DNA of 64,000 nucleotides from assembly GCA_903772945.1 (NCBI GenBank), contig CAICTM010000055.1:62001-126000 (forward strand), written 5' to 3'. This document shows, piece after piece, positions 31,196 to 42,832 of the stretch. The notes beneath the pieces were generated by a model. It searched no databases. It saw only the letters and a program-made list of their open reading frames with translations, and was not told the DNA's origin. The stretch's first letter is position 1. Each line of letters starts with the position of its first letter. A program made the translations under genes and the position numbers. The DNA is from Seminavis robusta (taxonomy: Eukaryota; Bacillariophyta; Bacillariophyceae; Naviculales; Naviculaceae).

Positions 31196-32112
31196 GAGGG
31201 CACTCATCAGAGCTCACGTGAATATTTTTATTTTCATTTGTTCGGCAACGGCAAGTACACGTACTGTACTCTGTGAGCTGACACTGTGAGCATTGAGCAT
31301 CCGAACATCTGAAATCTCCATCCAGCAGATGTCTTCCTCAACCATCTACAATTAATTCGTTCCCCAGCATTCGTTGGGATGTGTGAATGACCTCGACTAC
31401 TGTAACTTTGCTTGCAAGGTGCCATAACGCACTCCAGAGTATTCTCACCGGTAAGAGGAACGCCAAGCAAGTTTGCTGCTCGTTTGAGAGTTGAGCTGGG
31501 TTCTTCTTGCCGCAAGGAAGCTCCCGCAGGCGGACCTGTGGCAATTGGTTGTTTCTTTGTTGTACATGTAGTCCATGCTTCTCTTGAATTCATCACTTCC
31601 TCAGGCCCCAAGCGCCTACACTGTGTATCTGAAGGATGTGGCTATCTCCTTTTCAACCCGCCTTGGCAATACCGTACAGTAGTCTTTCCCTAGACAGGAA
31701 GCCTGCTGTGGCAATCATGAGCCCCCAGCCACTTCTTTGCTGTTCTTCGTCTACAGCTGTCGGTGGTGCAATCAGAGAAGCAAGTGATTGCTCTCTCTCT
31801 GTTGCTGCTTGATTACCCAAATCACTGTCACTTTGGCTTCGCTGACAGGCAGCCCCCCGGGCACAGCCCATAGTACTCCAGTGAGGCGCTCGCTACAGCC
31901 AGTATGACTGCCTGTCAGAAGCCTAGTCAGTACCAGCAAGCATGTCTTTTGCGTCTTTTGCTACGGCAGCCCTTGCATCTGGAGCTGTTGCATTGCTAGC
32001 TAGTAGCCAGGCCAAACAGTCTGGCCTGACCTTCTAGCTACTCTGCGGTACGGAATGGCTTGGTGCTCGTGCACCGGAAATCGTTATGGCCAAAAACGGC
32101 GGTTTCTTTGGA
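31196..32112. other. Intergenic, nothing supported
   Basis: No frame has coding features. GCTAGCTAG words occur near 32000. Two frames of about 100 residues at 31234 and 31412 overlap on opposite strands and show no motif. Confidence 0.4.
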
Positions 32113-32431
32113 TACCTGGAAGGCACCAGGTTTTACCCGCTTCGCCAAAAAAGTCGCGATAGTCGCGCTAAAGTCGCCGTAAAAGTCGCGGTATAGTCGT
32201 GCGCGACTTTCAGTTGGAACCATATAGTCGCGATATAGTCGCTGTAAAGTCGCGGTTAATACTAGTTATTTACACGCAAAGTTTAAAAGTCGTCCTAAAG
32301 TCGTTCTAAAGTCGCGAAAGTCGTTATAGTCGCTGTGAAAAATCGCGATAAAGTCGCGGTGCGCGACTTTAGAACGACTTTCGCGACTTTAGAACGACTA
32401 TTGACTATTGAGAGAACCTGGTGCCTTCCTG
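32113..32431. mobile_element. Inverted-repeat element C, AGTCG word array
   Basis: The ends CTGGAAGGCACCAGGTT (32116-32132) and AACCTGGTGCCTTCCTG (32415-32431) are inverted copies with one mismatch and match the ends of element A. The interior is again built of AGTCGCG, AAAGTCG and CGACTTT words. At the midpoint (32257-32272) is TAATACTAGTTATTTA, a rearranged form of the A/B core. No GTAC duplication flanks it; ATAC and ACAC lie outside. The two AGTCG elements lie 27 kb apart and are clearly diverged, so they are separate insertions of some age. Confidence 0.75.
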
Positions 32432-32972
32432 ACACAATATCATTTCCGCTGAAAACTCTAAAAGCTGGAGGAAATGATGAATTCGAACGGCCAACGGTCT
32501 CAAACCTTCACCCTAACAGTCAATATCGCTGGCTTACGACCAGTCACTGATGAGGTCATAACAGGTTGGAAGACTGCCAAAACAGGAAAGAGCCGAAAAG
32601 AGCCCTCCTCACTCATCAAAGAGGAAGCATCGTTGCAGCAGTGAAGCTCTGCGATGCTTGATGGGATTGTTAGCTGCCCTGTAGTATAAAGCGATACGCC
32701 ATTAGAAAGGTTTTGGTAGCTTTGGAAACAGCTTTTGTCATCCTGTCGTGTCGCCCTCATGCAAGAAGAGTGCCGACAATCTGCAGCCAGCCTCGTCCCA
32801 CTCCCTCCAAGAAGATCCAAAAGATTTGCCCTTGGCTCTGTTTGATAGTTACGCCAATTTGATTTCCCAGAGCAAGCTTGGCTATTGTAGGGAAATTGGA
32901 AATTCAGGTTATACCTCCTCTAGTAGAGTACCAACGATTAGTTGTCTGGAGCTGTGATTTAGCTGTACCACC
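32432..32972. other. Promoter-side intergenic, nothing supported
   Basis: This lies upstream of the DUF1349 gene. Short frames on both strands show no motif. Confidence 0.4.
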
Positions 32973-33926
32973 ATGGCAGACAAGAAACCCGTCAAGTTCT
33001 TTTGGACACATTTGTCCAGCCGCAAAGATGGCAAAGAGAAGGATGGAGTCATCAAGCTGAAAGTACCGTCACAAACACACGTGTGGAGACACACAGAGGA
33101 AGATGGCTCTGTCAACAATAGCCCCTTTTACTTCCGAAAGATTGCAGGAGACTTTGAAGCCACTGTGAAGGTAACTGCCAAAATGCAAACATGGCTAGAC
33201 CAATGTGGGCTCCTCCTACAAGAAAAAAGAGGGATCTACACCAAAGTCGCACTGGAATATCACGAGCCACCAGATGGTGGTGAGAGTGGCTTGAGACATT
33301 TTGCTTGCTGTTATGTTCATCCAGAAGAATGGCAGTTTGAGCGATCGCTGAGTCCATATCCTGGACAATTTCATCGTGGTGATCCAAAATATAGCCATGC
33401 AATGCTCGAGGGTAACGTTAACAAAGTGTGGCTCAAATTGAGTCGATTGGAGGGTTATATTGAAGCCAACTACAGTCTGGATGGAGAAGACTGGCAGGAG
33501 CTAAAGGCTGCAAAATTCTCAGATGCGGAAACACTAAGCATTGGTGTCTTTGGTGCTTCTCCAGGAGGGGATAAGCTGGGTTTTAAGTGTTCCTTTGAAA
33601 ACTTCTCGGTGGTGGAGGATGAGGATATTAGCGAAAGTGAAGAGGAAGAACCGGACGAGGAATCCTGTCCCGAGGAAGAGGTTCCCGAGGAAGAAGGAGA
33701 ATTTGAGGACTACGAAGAAGATGGCCAAGCCGGCGGAGAAGAAGCAGAGGAGGAAGAGGAGTTTGAAGATTACGAAGATGAAGATTATGATGATGATGAG
33801 CTGTCTCAAGGGGAGGTCTTCAAAGGCCCAAAACTGGGTGAACCTCCTAGCTTAGGGATAGCAGGTATGGAATCCGAGTCTGGTTTCGCAGCATTTGAAG
33901 ATACTGAAGATGAGGATTCGGAGTAA
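32973..33926 (+). CDS. DUF1349 (REE1-like) protein with acidic tail
   Basis: Single exon, 317 residues, start in CCACCATGGC context. Residues 25-210 have the DUF1349 pattern: FYFRKIAGDFEATVKVTAKMQTWLDQCGLLLQ, then IYTKVALEY, VWLKLSRLEGYIEANYSLDGEDW and IGVFGASPGG. The family adopts a concanavalin-like beta sandwich and includes yeast REE1, linked to regulation of enolase 1; its biochemical role is unclear. The remaining third is an extreme acidic tail (EEEVPEEEGEFEDYEEDG and similar). No signal peptide is seen, so it is likely cytosolic or nuclear. Confidence 0.88.
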   Translation: MADKKPVKFFWTHLSSRKDGKEKDGVIKLKVPSQTHVWRHTEEDGSVNNSPFYFRKIAGDFEATVKVTAKMQTWLDQCGLLLQEKRGIYTKVALEYHEPPDGGESGLRHFACCYVHPEEWQFERSLSPYPGQFHRGDPKYSHAMLEGNVNKVWLKLSRLEGYIEANYSLDGEDWQELKAAKFSDAETLSIGVFGASPGGDKLGFKCSFENFSVVEDEDISESEEEEPDEESCPEEEVPEEEGEFEDYEEDGQAGGEEAEEEEEFEDYEDEDYDDDELSQGEVFKGPKLGEPPSLGIAGMESESGFAAFEDTEDEDSE

Positions 33927-34512
33927 GACCGAGTGTACAGCACGGCCAGGCTCCAGAACTCAACGTTTGGCTGCTGGTCAGTCTCTGCTAGCAAACAACA
34001 ATATCTGGTGATCCCCATTCGATTCCGATAACAAATGAAATCCATCGGAGTGACTGTAGTAAGTCCCCTGGCCTGGATTGGAGCTGTCATTTTTCTTCAG
34101 TTAGCTCGATATTGTGTGGCAAGGTTTCACATTTGAAGTTCAACAGGACAGACGAGAGAGCACTGATCATTTGCTGGTTATAATAGTGGCATGTAATATG
34201 TAGAATAGTTTGGTGGCTGGCAACACCCACGAACGATGCGGAAACTCGAGTGAACTCTTCGATGGCGGACTGCACGGATTCGACTGCACGGATTCGATTC
34301 TCTCGTTGAGGCAGAGACTAGCTACTAGCGTGAGTTCCCCCGAGATAATAAGGGATTTGAGTAGAGTATCGCCAAAACAAAACCGCTAGCAGCAATGAAG
34401 AAACAAGGGTATTAACTAAATTTGCTATCGGACTTACAGTTTCCTTCGAGCTAATTGCTTCTCAGACTTGACTGTCGACGACTACCGGTAGAGGAAAACC
34501 CCCATCAAAATA
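33927..34512. other. Convergent 3' flank, nothing seen
   Basis: This separates two convergent genes. A CGGATTCGACTGCACGGATTCGATTC direct repeat lies near 34275 and TACCGGTAG at 34485. Confidence 0.4.
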
Positions 34513-35997
34513 CTATGCTTCCGCCGTTGCCTCGCCTTCCAACCGCACCAATCCCTTATCAAAATGGTACTCGTACTGCGGCAGAAGAGACGATGCTCCC
34601 AAAGCCACCAGTTCAGACCTTGTCGAGAGTGCAGGCAGCACAACTTCCGTCTGGAAGAATCCAAAACACTCCTTGATAGTTGATTCCACCATCTGGTGTT
34701 TGGCGCCACCTCCGACAACCAACACATGACCCAAATCTTGGGGCTGTTGGTTGATACCGGTCAATAGCTGAGTCATGAGCGACATCCACAAGGACGAGAG
34801 GCTATGGGGTACTACTGGCACATGCGGGCTCAAAATGGACGACGAGCTTCCATCTTCGTATTTCAAGATCATGTCGGTGACAATGGCATCCGCTACTTTT
34901 TGCTCAATCAATTGTCGTGGTACGCGAAGATCCAAATGGATGGGTTCCCGCGTCTCCAAATCCATGCCAATGTAGGGTATGTTCAATTGAGCCTGTGGCT
35001 GGGTGTTTAGTTCTTGCACTGCCTCTTGTGCGGCCGTTCGGAGGCGTTGCCACGCCATGCCGTCATTCTTGACGGTGGACAATCCTGGTTGACTTTCCAC
35101 CACATGATCACAAATAGCATCCACATATACCTGAGCTCCAAAATCGAGGCTGACATTGGTCAATACAACATCTCTTTGGACCACGCTTAGGCTTGTCATG
35201 GAGGCCCCCATGTCGATCACAAGAACTGGTTTGTTTAGGTCGTGTAGGGGCAATTCACCATGGACTTGAGCACCCCACACTGCGGCAACCGGTTCGGGAA
35301 TCCATTCGGCAGTTTTCCATGTATCATTATTATGCGTATGATTCCATGGATTGTTCTTGTCCTGGGTATCCTGGACAGCCGTGGGAGGTACAGTGACGAT
35401 GGATCTCATTTTGGAATGATCCAAACCGGCTCGTTCCACGGCATCCTGAATGCTGGGCGAGACAACTTTCATCAAAATTTCTTCCGTGTTTTCTTCTGCT
35501 GCCGAACTTCGAGCCATGCTGGTTGTCTTGGGATCCAACTCCCAGAATTTTTCAAAGGCTCGTTGTCCCATCAATACTTCTTCGCCGTCTGGTGGTTGGA
35601 TGATTCCCGCAAAGGTCGATCGAGCACCTTCTCGGGTTGCCAAAATGCCGTTTCCATTGTGAGCCAACTTGACAAACATGGTTCCAACATCCACTGCCAA
35701 TGTTCCATCTTTGTATTGATCTGTGGCACCCGAATTTTCGTTGCGATGGGCTTTTTCGTACTGCTGCAACTGCCACTGATAGTCTTCCCATTCTTCCTCC
35801 ATTCGATTCATGGCTTTCCAAGAATATCGACCAATAAAGAGCAAACCCAACCCAGCCACAATTGGTAGCACTTCGCGTTTGGAAGTGGCATGGTACTGAC
35901 GTATCATTGCAGGTNNNAGGGAACGATGGGTTGTTGATGCACCATTGAACCGCTTCACTACCAGCTGAGAGGGCGAAGACTGCAAGCATCGGATCAT
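34513..35997 (-). CDS. HSP70-fold ATPase-like protein, organelle membrane type
   Basis: About 494 residues from the ATG at 35997. The N-terminus MIRCLQSSPSQLVVKRFNGA is basic and amphipathic like a mitochondrial presequence. It is followed by the hydrophobic segment VLPIVAGLGLLFIGRYSW. The actin/HSP70 ATPase landmarks then appear in order: phosphate 1 TLAVDVGTMFVKLA, the connecting motif WIPEPVAAVWGAQ, phosphate 2 VLVIDMGASMTSLSVV and the adenosine motif VLVVGGGAKHQMVESTIKECFG. There is no recognisable substrate-binding domain, so it is an HSP70-like nucleotide-binding module rather than a canonical chaperone. Three Ns at 35915-35917 leave residue 27 or 28 unknown but do not shift the frame as given. 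No introns are seen. Confidence 0.8.
   Translation of the reverse strand: MIRCLQSSPSQLVVKRFNGASTTHRSXXPAMIRQYHATSKREVLPIVAGLGLLFIGRYSWKAMNRMEEEWEDYQWQLQQYEKAHRNENSGATDQYKDGTLAVDVGTMFVKLAHNGNGILATREGARSTFAGIIQPPDGEEVLMGQRAFEKFWELDPKTTSMARSSAAEENTEEILMKVVSPSIQDAVERAGLDHSKMRSIVTVPPTAVQDTQDKNNPWNHTHNNDTWKTAEWIPEPVAAVWGAQVHGELPLHDLNKPVLVIDMGASMTSLSVVQRDVVLTNVSLDFGAQVYVDAICDHVVESQPGLSTVKNDGMAWQRLRTAAQEAVQELNTQPQAQLNIPYIGMDLETREPIHLDLRVPRQLIEQKVADAIVTDMILKYEDGSSSSILSPHVPVVPHSLSSLWMSLMTQLLTGINQQPQDLGHVLVVGGGAKHQMVESTIKECFGFFQTEVVLPALSTRSELVALGASSLLPQYEYHFDKGLVRLEGEATAEA
35915..35917. other. Assembly gap (NNN) inside a coding region
   Basis: Three unknown bases fall near the N-terminus of the HSP70-like gene. 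If the gap is of arbitrary size, bases may be missing there. Confidence 0.99.
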
Positions 35998-36326
35998 TGT
36001 CAACAAGACCACAGTAATTGGTGAGAAGAATTCGTGAAGCGAGAAAAAGTGGTTGGTTGGAAGAAAGCACGAAGAGAAGAGAAGGGAAAGTGCGAAACTG
36101 CAGGCGCGCGCGTCGGCATTTACTGATTTAGAGATCAGGATAAAAAAGTGTGTCGAATTTAGAGATTGGGATTTCAGAAACGAGAAACTGACGTAAAGCC
36201 TTCCTTGCACCTCCACAAACATCACTGACCATGATGTCCATGCCAAGATCCTCCGATATGATGGCTCCAATCATCATGAAACAATCAATCGCAATAACCC
36301 ATAGTTCTAAAGAGTAGAATGCATGC
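35998..36326. promoter_or_regulatory. Divergent promoter, HSP70-like and SET genes
   Basis: 329 bp lie between two divergent starts. The frame of the HSP70-like gene stays open through most of it but begins without good context, so it is read as leader. No named site was found. Confidence 0.4.
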
Positions 36327-37782
36327 ATGATGAGGTTACTGGGCCTGGTTCTTTCGCTCCTCGCGAGCAATGTGGTTGCGTTTTGCAATCACCCTGCACC
36401 CGCTACGCTTCGCGCCACCAATGCCCCGCTGGCTTCGCTTGTCATGCGCAATACCATCAACATTGACGAGTGGACACCTCGAGATGTTGTATCCATGGAG
36501 GAATGGTGCACATCTTGTGGAGTTCAAAAGGAAGAAGCCCTTCAGCTGACATTTAGCGACCCCAATGACGCCAGAGATATTCAGGTCATGACCAACCAAG
36601 ATCTTCCAGCCGGGCAGACAGTGATGTTTGTACCCAGTTCCATGGTTCTAAGAGGAAACTACGTTCGACAAGAACTGGGTGCTGCGACGGCATCAGAAGA
36701 ACTTTTGGCTCGGCGACTGGGACAAACGTCCGAAACGATCTCGCAATTCTATCTCTTTCTCAAAATTCTAAGAGAATACGAATTTGGAGATCAATCACCT
36801 TGGTTTCCTTGGTTGAATTCCTTGCCACGATACTTTTCCAATGGGGCGTCCATGACTCATTTCTGCTGTACCCAATGTCTTCCTCCCTTGGTGGGAAGCC
36901 TTGCCAATCAGGAACGAATCCGGTTCATTCAGTTTTTTAGGGCTCTGCAAGATGTGCAGTTCTTGACCACCGAAACCAGAAGCAATCGACCACTGGCCAA
37001 ATGGGCCTTTGCCATTGTTTCCACGAGAAGTTTTCCATCCCAAGATGGCACAGATTACAACATTGTTCCCATGGCGGATATGGTACGTCGTGGTTGGGAG
37101 TCTTGTCTTGTCTAGTCTTGTCTCTGTTGGGACCACTCACTTGACCCGTGCATTATGCTCAACAAACGACAAATAATAAAATGATTGCTGGCAGTTCAAT
37201 CATGGAACAAACACTGAAATTCAAATCAGCTATGACGAAGAAGGCAACTGCTATGCTGTCACAAACTATGATGTACCGGCTGGGTCACCCCTCAGAATGT
37301 CATATGGGGACCCCACCAACCCGTCCAAATTGTTTGCTCGCTATGGTTTTCTGGATGAAACTGCCCCTGCCACATTTTGCAAAATCATGATTACAAATCC
37401 ATCGCAAGAGATTAAGGACATGGGGTATGATCAGTCCAGAATGCTGTTCTACAAAGATACTGGAGAAGTGTCGCCGGAGGTGTGGGATGTCTTGCTGTAT
37501 CAAGTGTTGGAATCTAACCCGTCGGATCAACAAGTCTTGTACCAGGCTCATATGAATGGGGACTTTGAGACCAAACAAGCCCTACATGGACAATATTTCC
37601 TGCAAACCAAGGTAGCGCTGCAGAATCATGTCGATAGCTTCTTGAATTCGTTGCAGACATTATCCAAAAAGGCAGAGGGGAGAAATTTGGAAATTCATCC
37701 CAGACTTCCCTTGATTATGAGGCACAATGAGTTTGTCAGGAACACGTTCCTGTTAGTGAAGGCTAATCTTGATCAAATGTAG
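36327..37782 (+). CDS. SET-domain methyltransferase, RuBisCO LSMT-like, plastid presequence
   Basis: Two exons (36327-37082 and 37195-37782; intron GTACGT..GGCAG, 112 bp) join to 447 residues. The signal peptide MMRLLGLVLSLLASNVVAF is followed directly by Cys; the AF|C junction resembles the ASAF motif of diatom plastid presequences. The SET core is split by the intron: NIVPMADM then FNHGTNTEIQISYDEEGNCYAV, DVPAGSPLRMSYGDPTNPSKLFARYGFLDE. NHG and SYG(x)PTNP..YGF are the SAM-binding and pseudoknot motifs of LSMT/SETD6-type enzymes. The C-terminal helical part matches the substrate-binding domain of that class. The family methylates lysines of plastid and other non-histone proteins. The substrate here is unknown. 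Confidence 0.87.
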
Positions 37783-38594
37783 GCAAATAAAAGACTCAGT
37801 TTTTGAGTCGGCTAGCAGGTCGCAGAATATCAAATCTTTATTACTTCATGGACCATTTCCATTCGTCGGTTGCAGACTTGCACTGCTGTCTTTTAGTAGC
37901 TCTTTAGACCGGATAGGCCCCACCTAAAAAGATACAGCGTTGATTTCAAATGGAAGATTAGTATTTACCGCATCTATCTGAATTAGTGATTAATCAATCA
38001 ATCCAATGAATTGAATGATCAATCATCCAAAAGGTTGTCTCTCATCTCTTGTCTCATTGTCTCGTGGGCTTCCAGCAGCTATACCGTACGGTATGCATTA
38101 GTTCACTTGGATTCATTCCCGAATGAATGATTAGAATACGAATCGAATCTCGATCGAATCTAATCTACGGTACGGTAGTGATCGGGATATCAGTACGGCT
38201 CTAGTAGACGAAAATGCGAATTGGACGGATAGATCGACGTCATTGTATCCCAAAAATGAGAACACATGGACGTCATCATATCCCAAGTTAATACCGGATA
38301 GGTCGCCATGAGAATCCCTGATACCAACAAAGTAGGAAGATGCGGTATTAATATTAGTTTCAAACGTTAAAACTACAGTACAACATACTGTAACTTACCA
38401 CATCTACCTTTCTAAAACTCTCTTTCAGAACGAAAGTGCCTCGAAAAGCTCCTCGAAGCAAGGAAAGTGATGGCTTCTCGCTTCCGCATCCACCACACCG
38501 GTAGCTTCCTCTACTCACAAATTTCAGTTTCCACTGAATTGAAACCTCTCCGAAACAGTAACCAGAAAGAATAACAATCGAATCAATCGAAACC
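37783..38594. other. Intergenic and upstream region of the transporter
   Basis: Contains AATCGAATC words and ACCGTACGGTA palindromes near 38085 and 38167, and two GATGTCATCATATCCCAA-like direct repeats near 38240-38285. No gene is seen. Confidence 0.4.
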
Positions 38595-41500
38595 ATGGCA
38601 AGCGATCCAAAGGACGACAGTGTTGAAACTGGTCAGGAAATTGCCCATGACAATGATCCTTCTCCCACATCCAATCCGGATCAAATCACGTTTGCTCCAG
38701 GCCGCCCAGGTCACTCCACGACGGCTGGACATGACTTGTTCCCCTCCCCTCATCATCGCCCAAGTGCACCAGCCGCTCATCGTCGTCCTTCCTTGGAGTC
38801 TAAGGAGCTCATGGGTCCCATTCTTCGTCGCAAAAAGGTCGTCAGTCTTCCATTGGGTGCTGGCGGAGACTTCTTCTATACAACCATTCCGGAAGAAGGA
38901 GGCCATCGCGCATTGCTGAATGATTTCGAAGCGCATCATCGCGAAAGAGGCCTCAGCTATGATCCCAACCGTCGGCACTTGCGCCACAAACAGAAGAGCA
39001 ACGAAGGCGGCGGCAATGTTCCTGCTCCATCAGTTCCGGCTCCTCCTTCTCCGGGAGGATCAGGCCACCGCCGCCGCCAAATGACGCCTCAACAGCACTT
39101 TATGCGTGGAATCATTCGTCGTCGACAGGTGAGTTTGGATCTGTTGGGACCCAATGACTTCTTCGAGCTGCCGGAGGATATCCAAGCATCGGTGCTCGTT
39201 GATGAGGAAGCCAAGGAAGCCACGGAAAGCATGCCGACAATGATTGATGAAGAGGGGGAGGAACCTGCTGCTTCTGGTTCTGCGCTTTCCAGTGCTCCTT
39301 CTTCCGAGAAACAACTCTTCTTTCCTCTCCGCTTTTCCGCTCCTCGCCAGAAGCTAAAGGTTGGCGGAGGTGCTGGTCATCAACATACCGGTAGCGCGCA
39401 CGGACCAACACCACAGGATGCGCCCACCAAGCAAGAAGTTGACTCGGAGACACAGGATGCCTTGGAACGGTACACTCGCGCTCATGAACAGGTGCAAGCG
39501 GAAATGATGCGACTTTCCAAAGCCATCCCAGAAGAAAGTAGCAGCCAGTTGACCAGTCTCGTGGCCAAAATGGAAAGTATGAACCCGGATCACTCGGCTC
39601 TCAAGAGGTCTTTACTAAGGCGCAAGTCAACTGCCTCCTCTTCTGCAATGTCAAATGAGAGCGGCGACTTCTTTTCTGTCGCCCCATTGGATGAAAGCGG
39701 TGTGGGTTCCAAAATGACGGAAGGATATTCTGAGGTTGACACGGCAGAAAGCGATGACGACGAAGAAGATTCCGATGTGATCCGTGCCGGACGATCCGAC
39801 AAGATCAAAGCACTGGTTTGCTTCTTCATCATGCTGGCCCTGACCCTTCTTGTCTCGCTCTGGCGCACGCATCTTGATGAAGCAAGCTTCATTTTGGGCC
39901 CGGTGGGTCTGGCCTGTGTGACCTCTTGCCCGGGCAACCCAACCACTCGTGATTTTTTTGACGGGCACAATCACTTCAAAGAACACGAAGTCATTGACCT
40001 CGTCATGCACTTGGATGGGAATAGTGTCGCGAAGGAACTCGAGACACACGCTCTTGTGGAAATCATTGGTGTCGAAAGTGGAATGGTCAAAGCCAGTCGT
40101 CAGTTTGGCCCACCTGGAGAGGAGCGACATACACTGGTCCATGACGTTGTCGTTGACTTCCCACACCCTGATGAAGCCCACGTCATCAATGTGACATCCA
40201 CCGACCCGAACGTAGAGCTCTCCTTTACCCTTCTTGCCGACGTCAAGGCACCTCTGGCGGATCATTCCGTGGTCGTGGCCGCTGTCATCATGGTGCTGGT
40301 ATATGCTTTTATCCTCTTGGAAGTCATCCATCGCACTTTGATTGCCATCTATGGATCCATGGTTGCCCTGATGTTTTTCTTCATCATGGAAGGCGGACAT
40401 GTGGAATCCATCAGGATGATAATGCTCCATTTGGAGTGGTCAACACTGGGTAAGTGAGGAAATTGATGTTCCAAACCCGTCGCCATGTCAGCATGCAGCT
40501 CACACTTCACTGTCTCTTCCGTCTCTCTGATACCAGGACTATTATTTGGAATGATGCTTATCGTGGGTGAACTTTCCCACACTGGTGTGTTTGAGTGGTG
40601 CGCTGTGAGGATTCTTATCTTTAGCAAGGGGAGCTACGTCCGCCTCTTGGTACTCTTGAGTGTCCTCACCGCGGTTGCCAGCGCCTTTTTGGACAATGTG
40701 ACTACGATGTTGGTAAGCTTGCTGTTGGATGAGAGATGGGTGACGGGGAAAGCCAGAGGGACCTAGGTTCAGTTTCGCCATCGTCCTCCTTTAGTCACTC
40801 ACGCATTTCTGCTGTGCCTCCCAGCTTGTGGCCCCGGTCACCATTGATATGTGCCATATCGTCGGAAATATCGACCCTCGCCCTTACCTAATTGCGGAAG
40901 TCCTCTTGAGTAATATCGGAGGCACTGCTACTTTGATTGGAGATCCTCCAAACATCATCATTGGGTCAGCATTCTCGGAGATCATTGGCTTTGTGGATTT
41001 CATCACAAACGTTCTTCCAGTCATCTTTGTCTTCTGTGTCCCAGTCGCACTCCTGCTTGTGGTGTATCTCTATCGTTGGTATCTGACGTCGTCCCAGATG
41101 CGAGTTTTGGACACTGCTTTGCTGAAGAAAACCTACAAGATCTACGACGAGCCCCGCCTGCTCATTTCAGGAATCGTGACGTTCTTCGTCATTTTGATGT
41201 TCTTCCTCCATCCCGTGCACCACAAGGACACCGCTTGGATCGCTCTGTTGGGAGCCTTTGTGACGATTGCTTTTACCAATCCACATGACATTCAGAGCGC
41301 ACTTCGGAGTCACGTTGAGTGGGACACCCTGCTCTTCTTTGCGGGTCTCTTTGTCCTGGTGGAAGTATGTGCTGCAATGGGGCTGCTTCAGGCCATTGGT
41401 GACGCCCTGGCGAGCTACATCTCTGACCAAGAGGAAGATCAGCAGCTGACAGTAGCCATTACCCTGCTTCTCTGGGTTAGTGCCTTTGCAAGCTCGTTCT

Positions 41501-41793
41501 TGGACAACATCCCGTACACGGCGACTATGATACCAGTGATCAGGATCCTTTCAGCAGAGTTGCCTGATACTCTCCCATTGGAAACGCTCGCCTGGGCGCT
41601 TTCCTTGGGTGCCTGCCTCGGAGGAAACGGGACGCTGTTAGGAGCAAGTGCAAATATTGTCACTGCCGGGATCTCCACCAACAAGGGCTACGAGATTTCA
41701 TTTGTCAACTTTTTCTATCCCGGTATGCTGGTTATGATTGTGACCGTGGCTATTTCCAACCTGTACATGCTGGTCCGCTACGTTTGGATCTGA
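38595..41793 (+). CDS. P-protein/SLC13 (ArsB-NhaD type) membrane transporter
   Basis: Three exons (38595-40449, 40537-40712, 40825-41793) give exactly 1000 codons with the stop; introns are 87 and 112 bp. Start is in AACCATGGC. Residues 1-390 are a long, probably cytosolic, Ser/Pro/His-rich region. The transporter part has about twelve membrane segments. Two inverted-topology signature repeats are seen: SAFLDNVTTML...SNIGGTATLIGDPPNIIIGSAF, and SSFLDNIPYTATM...GACLGGNGTLLGASANIVTAG. This is the pattern of the melanosomal P-protein (OCA2) and bacterial ArsB/NhaD anion or Na+/H+ carriers. A luminal loop follows the first membrane segment, as in P-protein. The membrane and ion are not determined; chloride or dicarboxylate are possibilities. 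Confidence 0.92.
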
Positions 41794-42832
41794 GACAACA
41801 TGCGAGATTGAATGACGACCAACATTACATACATCACGATCTTTCACTCCTCGTCTATAAGTTTAGCAAAGTCAGTGTACTCAACATCTAGTTTTTATTG
41901 CTCTTGAAGTAGACTACTGGTAACTACTATTTCTGTAGACTAGCTAGTTATGGAACTGGTTGACTACAATTTGTATTAGGCTCACCACCAGTGCATGGTC
42001 AGGTGAGACCCAGCACCCCATGCTACCATGGGGTGTCGCACCATCTCTGATTGTCATTCGAATGATCACCTAGTCCTGAATTTCGCCTGTTCTTTGCCTA
42101 AGCCTGGCCCCGGCTGGCTTCCGTAGATAATTTCCCTTGTACTCTAACACCCCCCTACAATGATCATCGATTACTGTACATGCATGTATGCTCGATCTGA
42201 TCATTCGATTCGATTCATTCGATTCAATTTTCCCAGATCTCGGGCGGCAACACTTTGAAGCCAGCGGAGTGGAGCATTTCCGTTGAAGCGCACTTTTGGA
42301 GAGAGCATTCCGAAACACTTAGACTAAATAAATCTAAGTGCCGATTCCATCTCTGGTACGGTTTTCTACGTGGACAGGACGTAGACCCCAAAAGACGGTT
42401 AACGCCCACACGATTTAGCGGAGCGGAGATCTGGTTCGTCGTTCATTGTTCTCTTCGTTCGAGAGGTGAGATGGCCATGATGTTGTTCTGTGCTGCCTGA
42501 ATAGAGATTAGCGTTGTGGTCGAGGGTGGTGTTGACACTGGTGCAGTGGAGTGGTTGTCTGGATTGGTTGCATTGTGCCGAAAAGCGATGAACAGCAAAG
42601 CAACAGGTGTCAGTGTGATGCCTTCGTTCACGGTGGCTGTGTGTGCAATTTTTGGCGGTGTTTTGCACTTTGACACAATGACGGATTGTATTCGTTAGAG
42701 TTTGCATGGTGTTTCTGACTCTCTTTTGTGTCTGATGTTCGTCTTTCGTCTCTTGTTGGGAACTTTTCGCTATACAAACTCGCTGATTGAGTCAGTTCTA
42801 GTCAATAGTAAGATAAAACAGCAACAACAACC
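41794..42832. other. Intergenic, no firm gene
   Basis: Contains GATTCGATTCATTCGATTC near 42206 and a run of overlapping short frames between 42250 and 42700 on both strands, none with a motif. Confidence 0.4.

Noticed and set aside
31234-31693. Overlapping frames on both strands
   Set aside because: Neither shows a motif or good start context.
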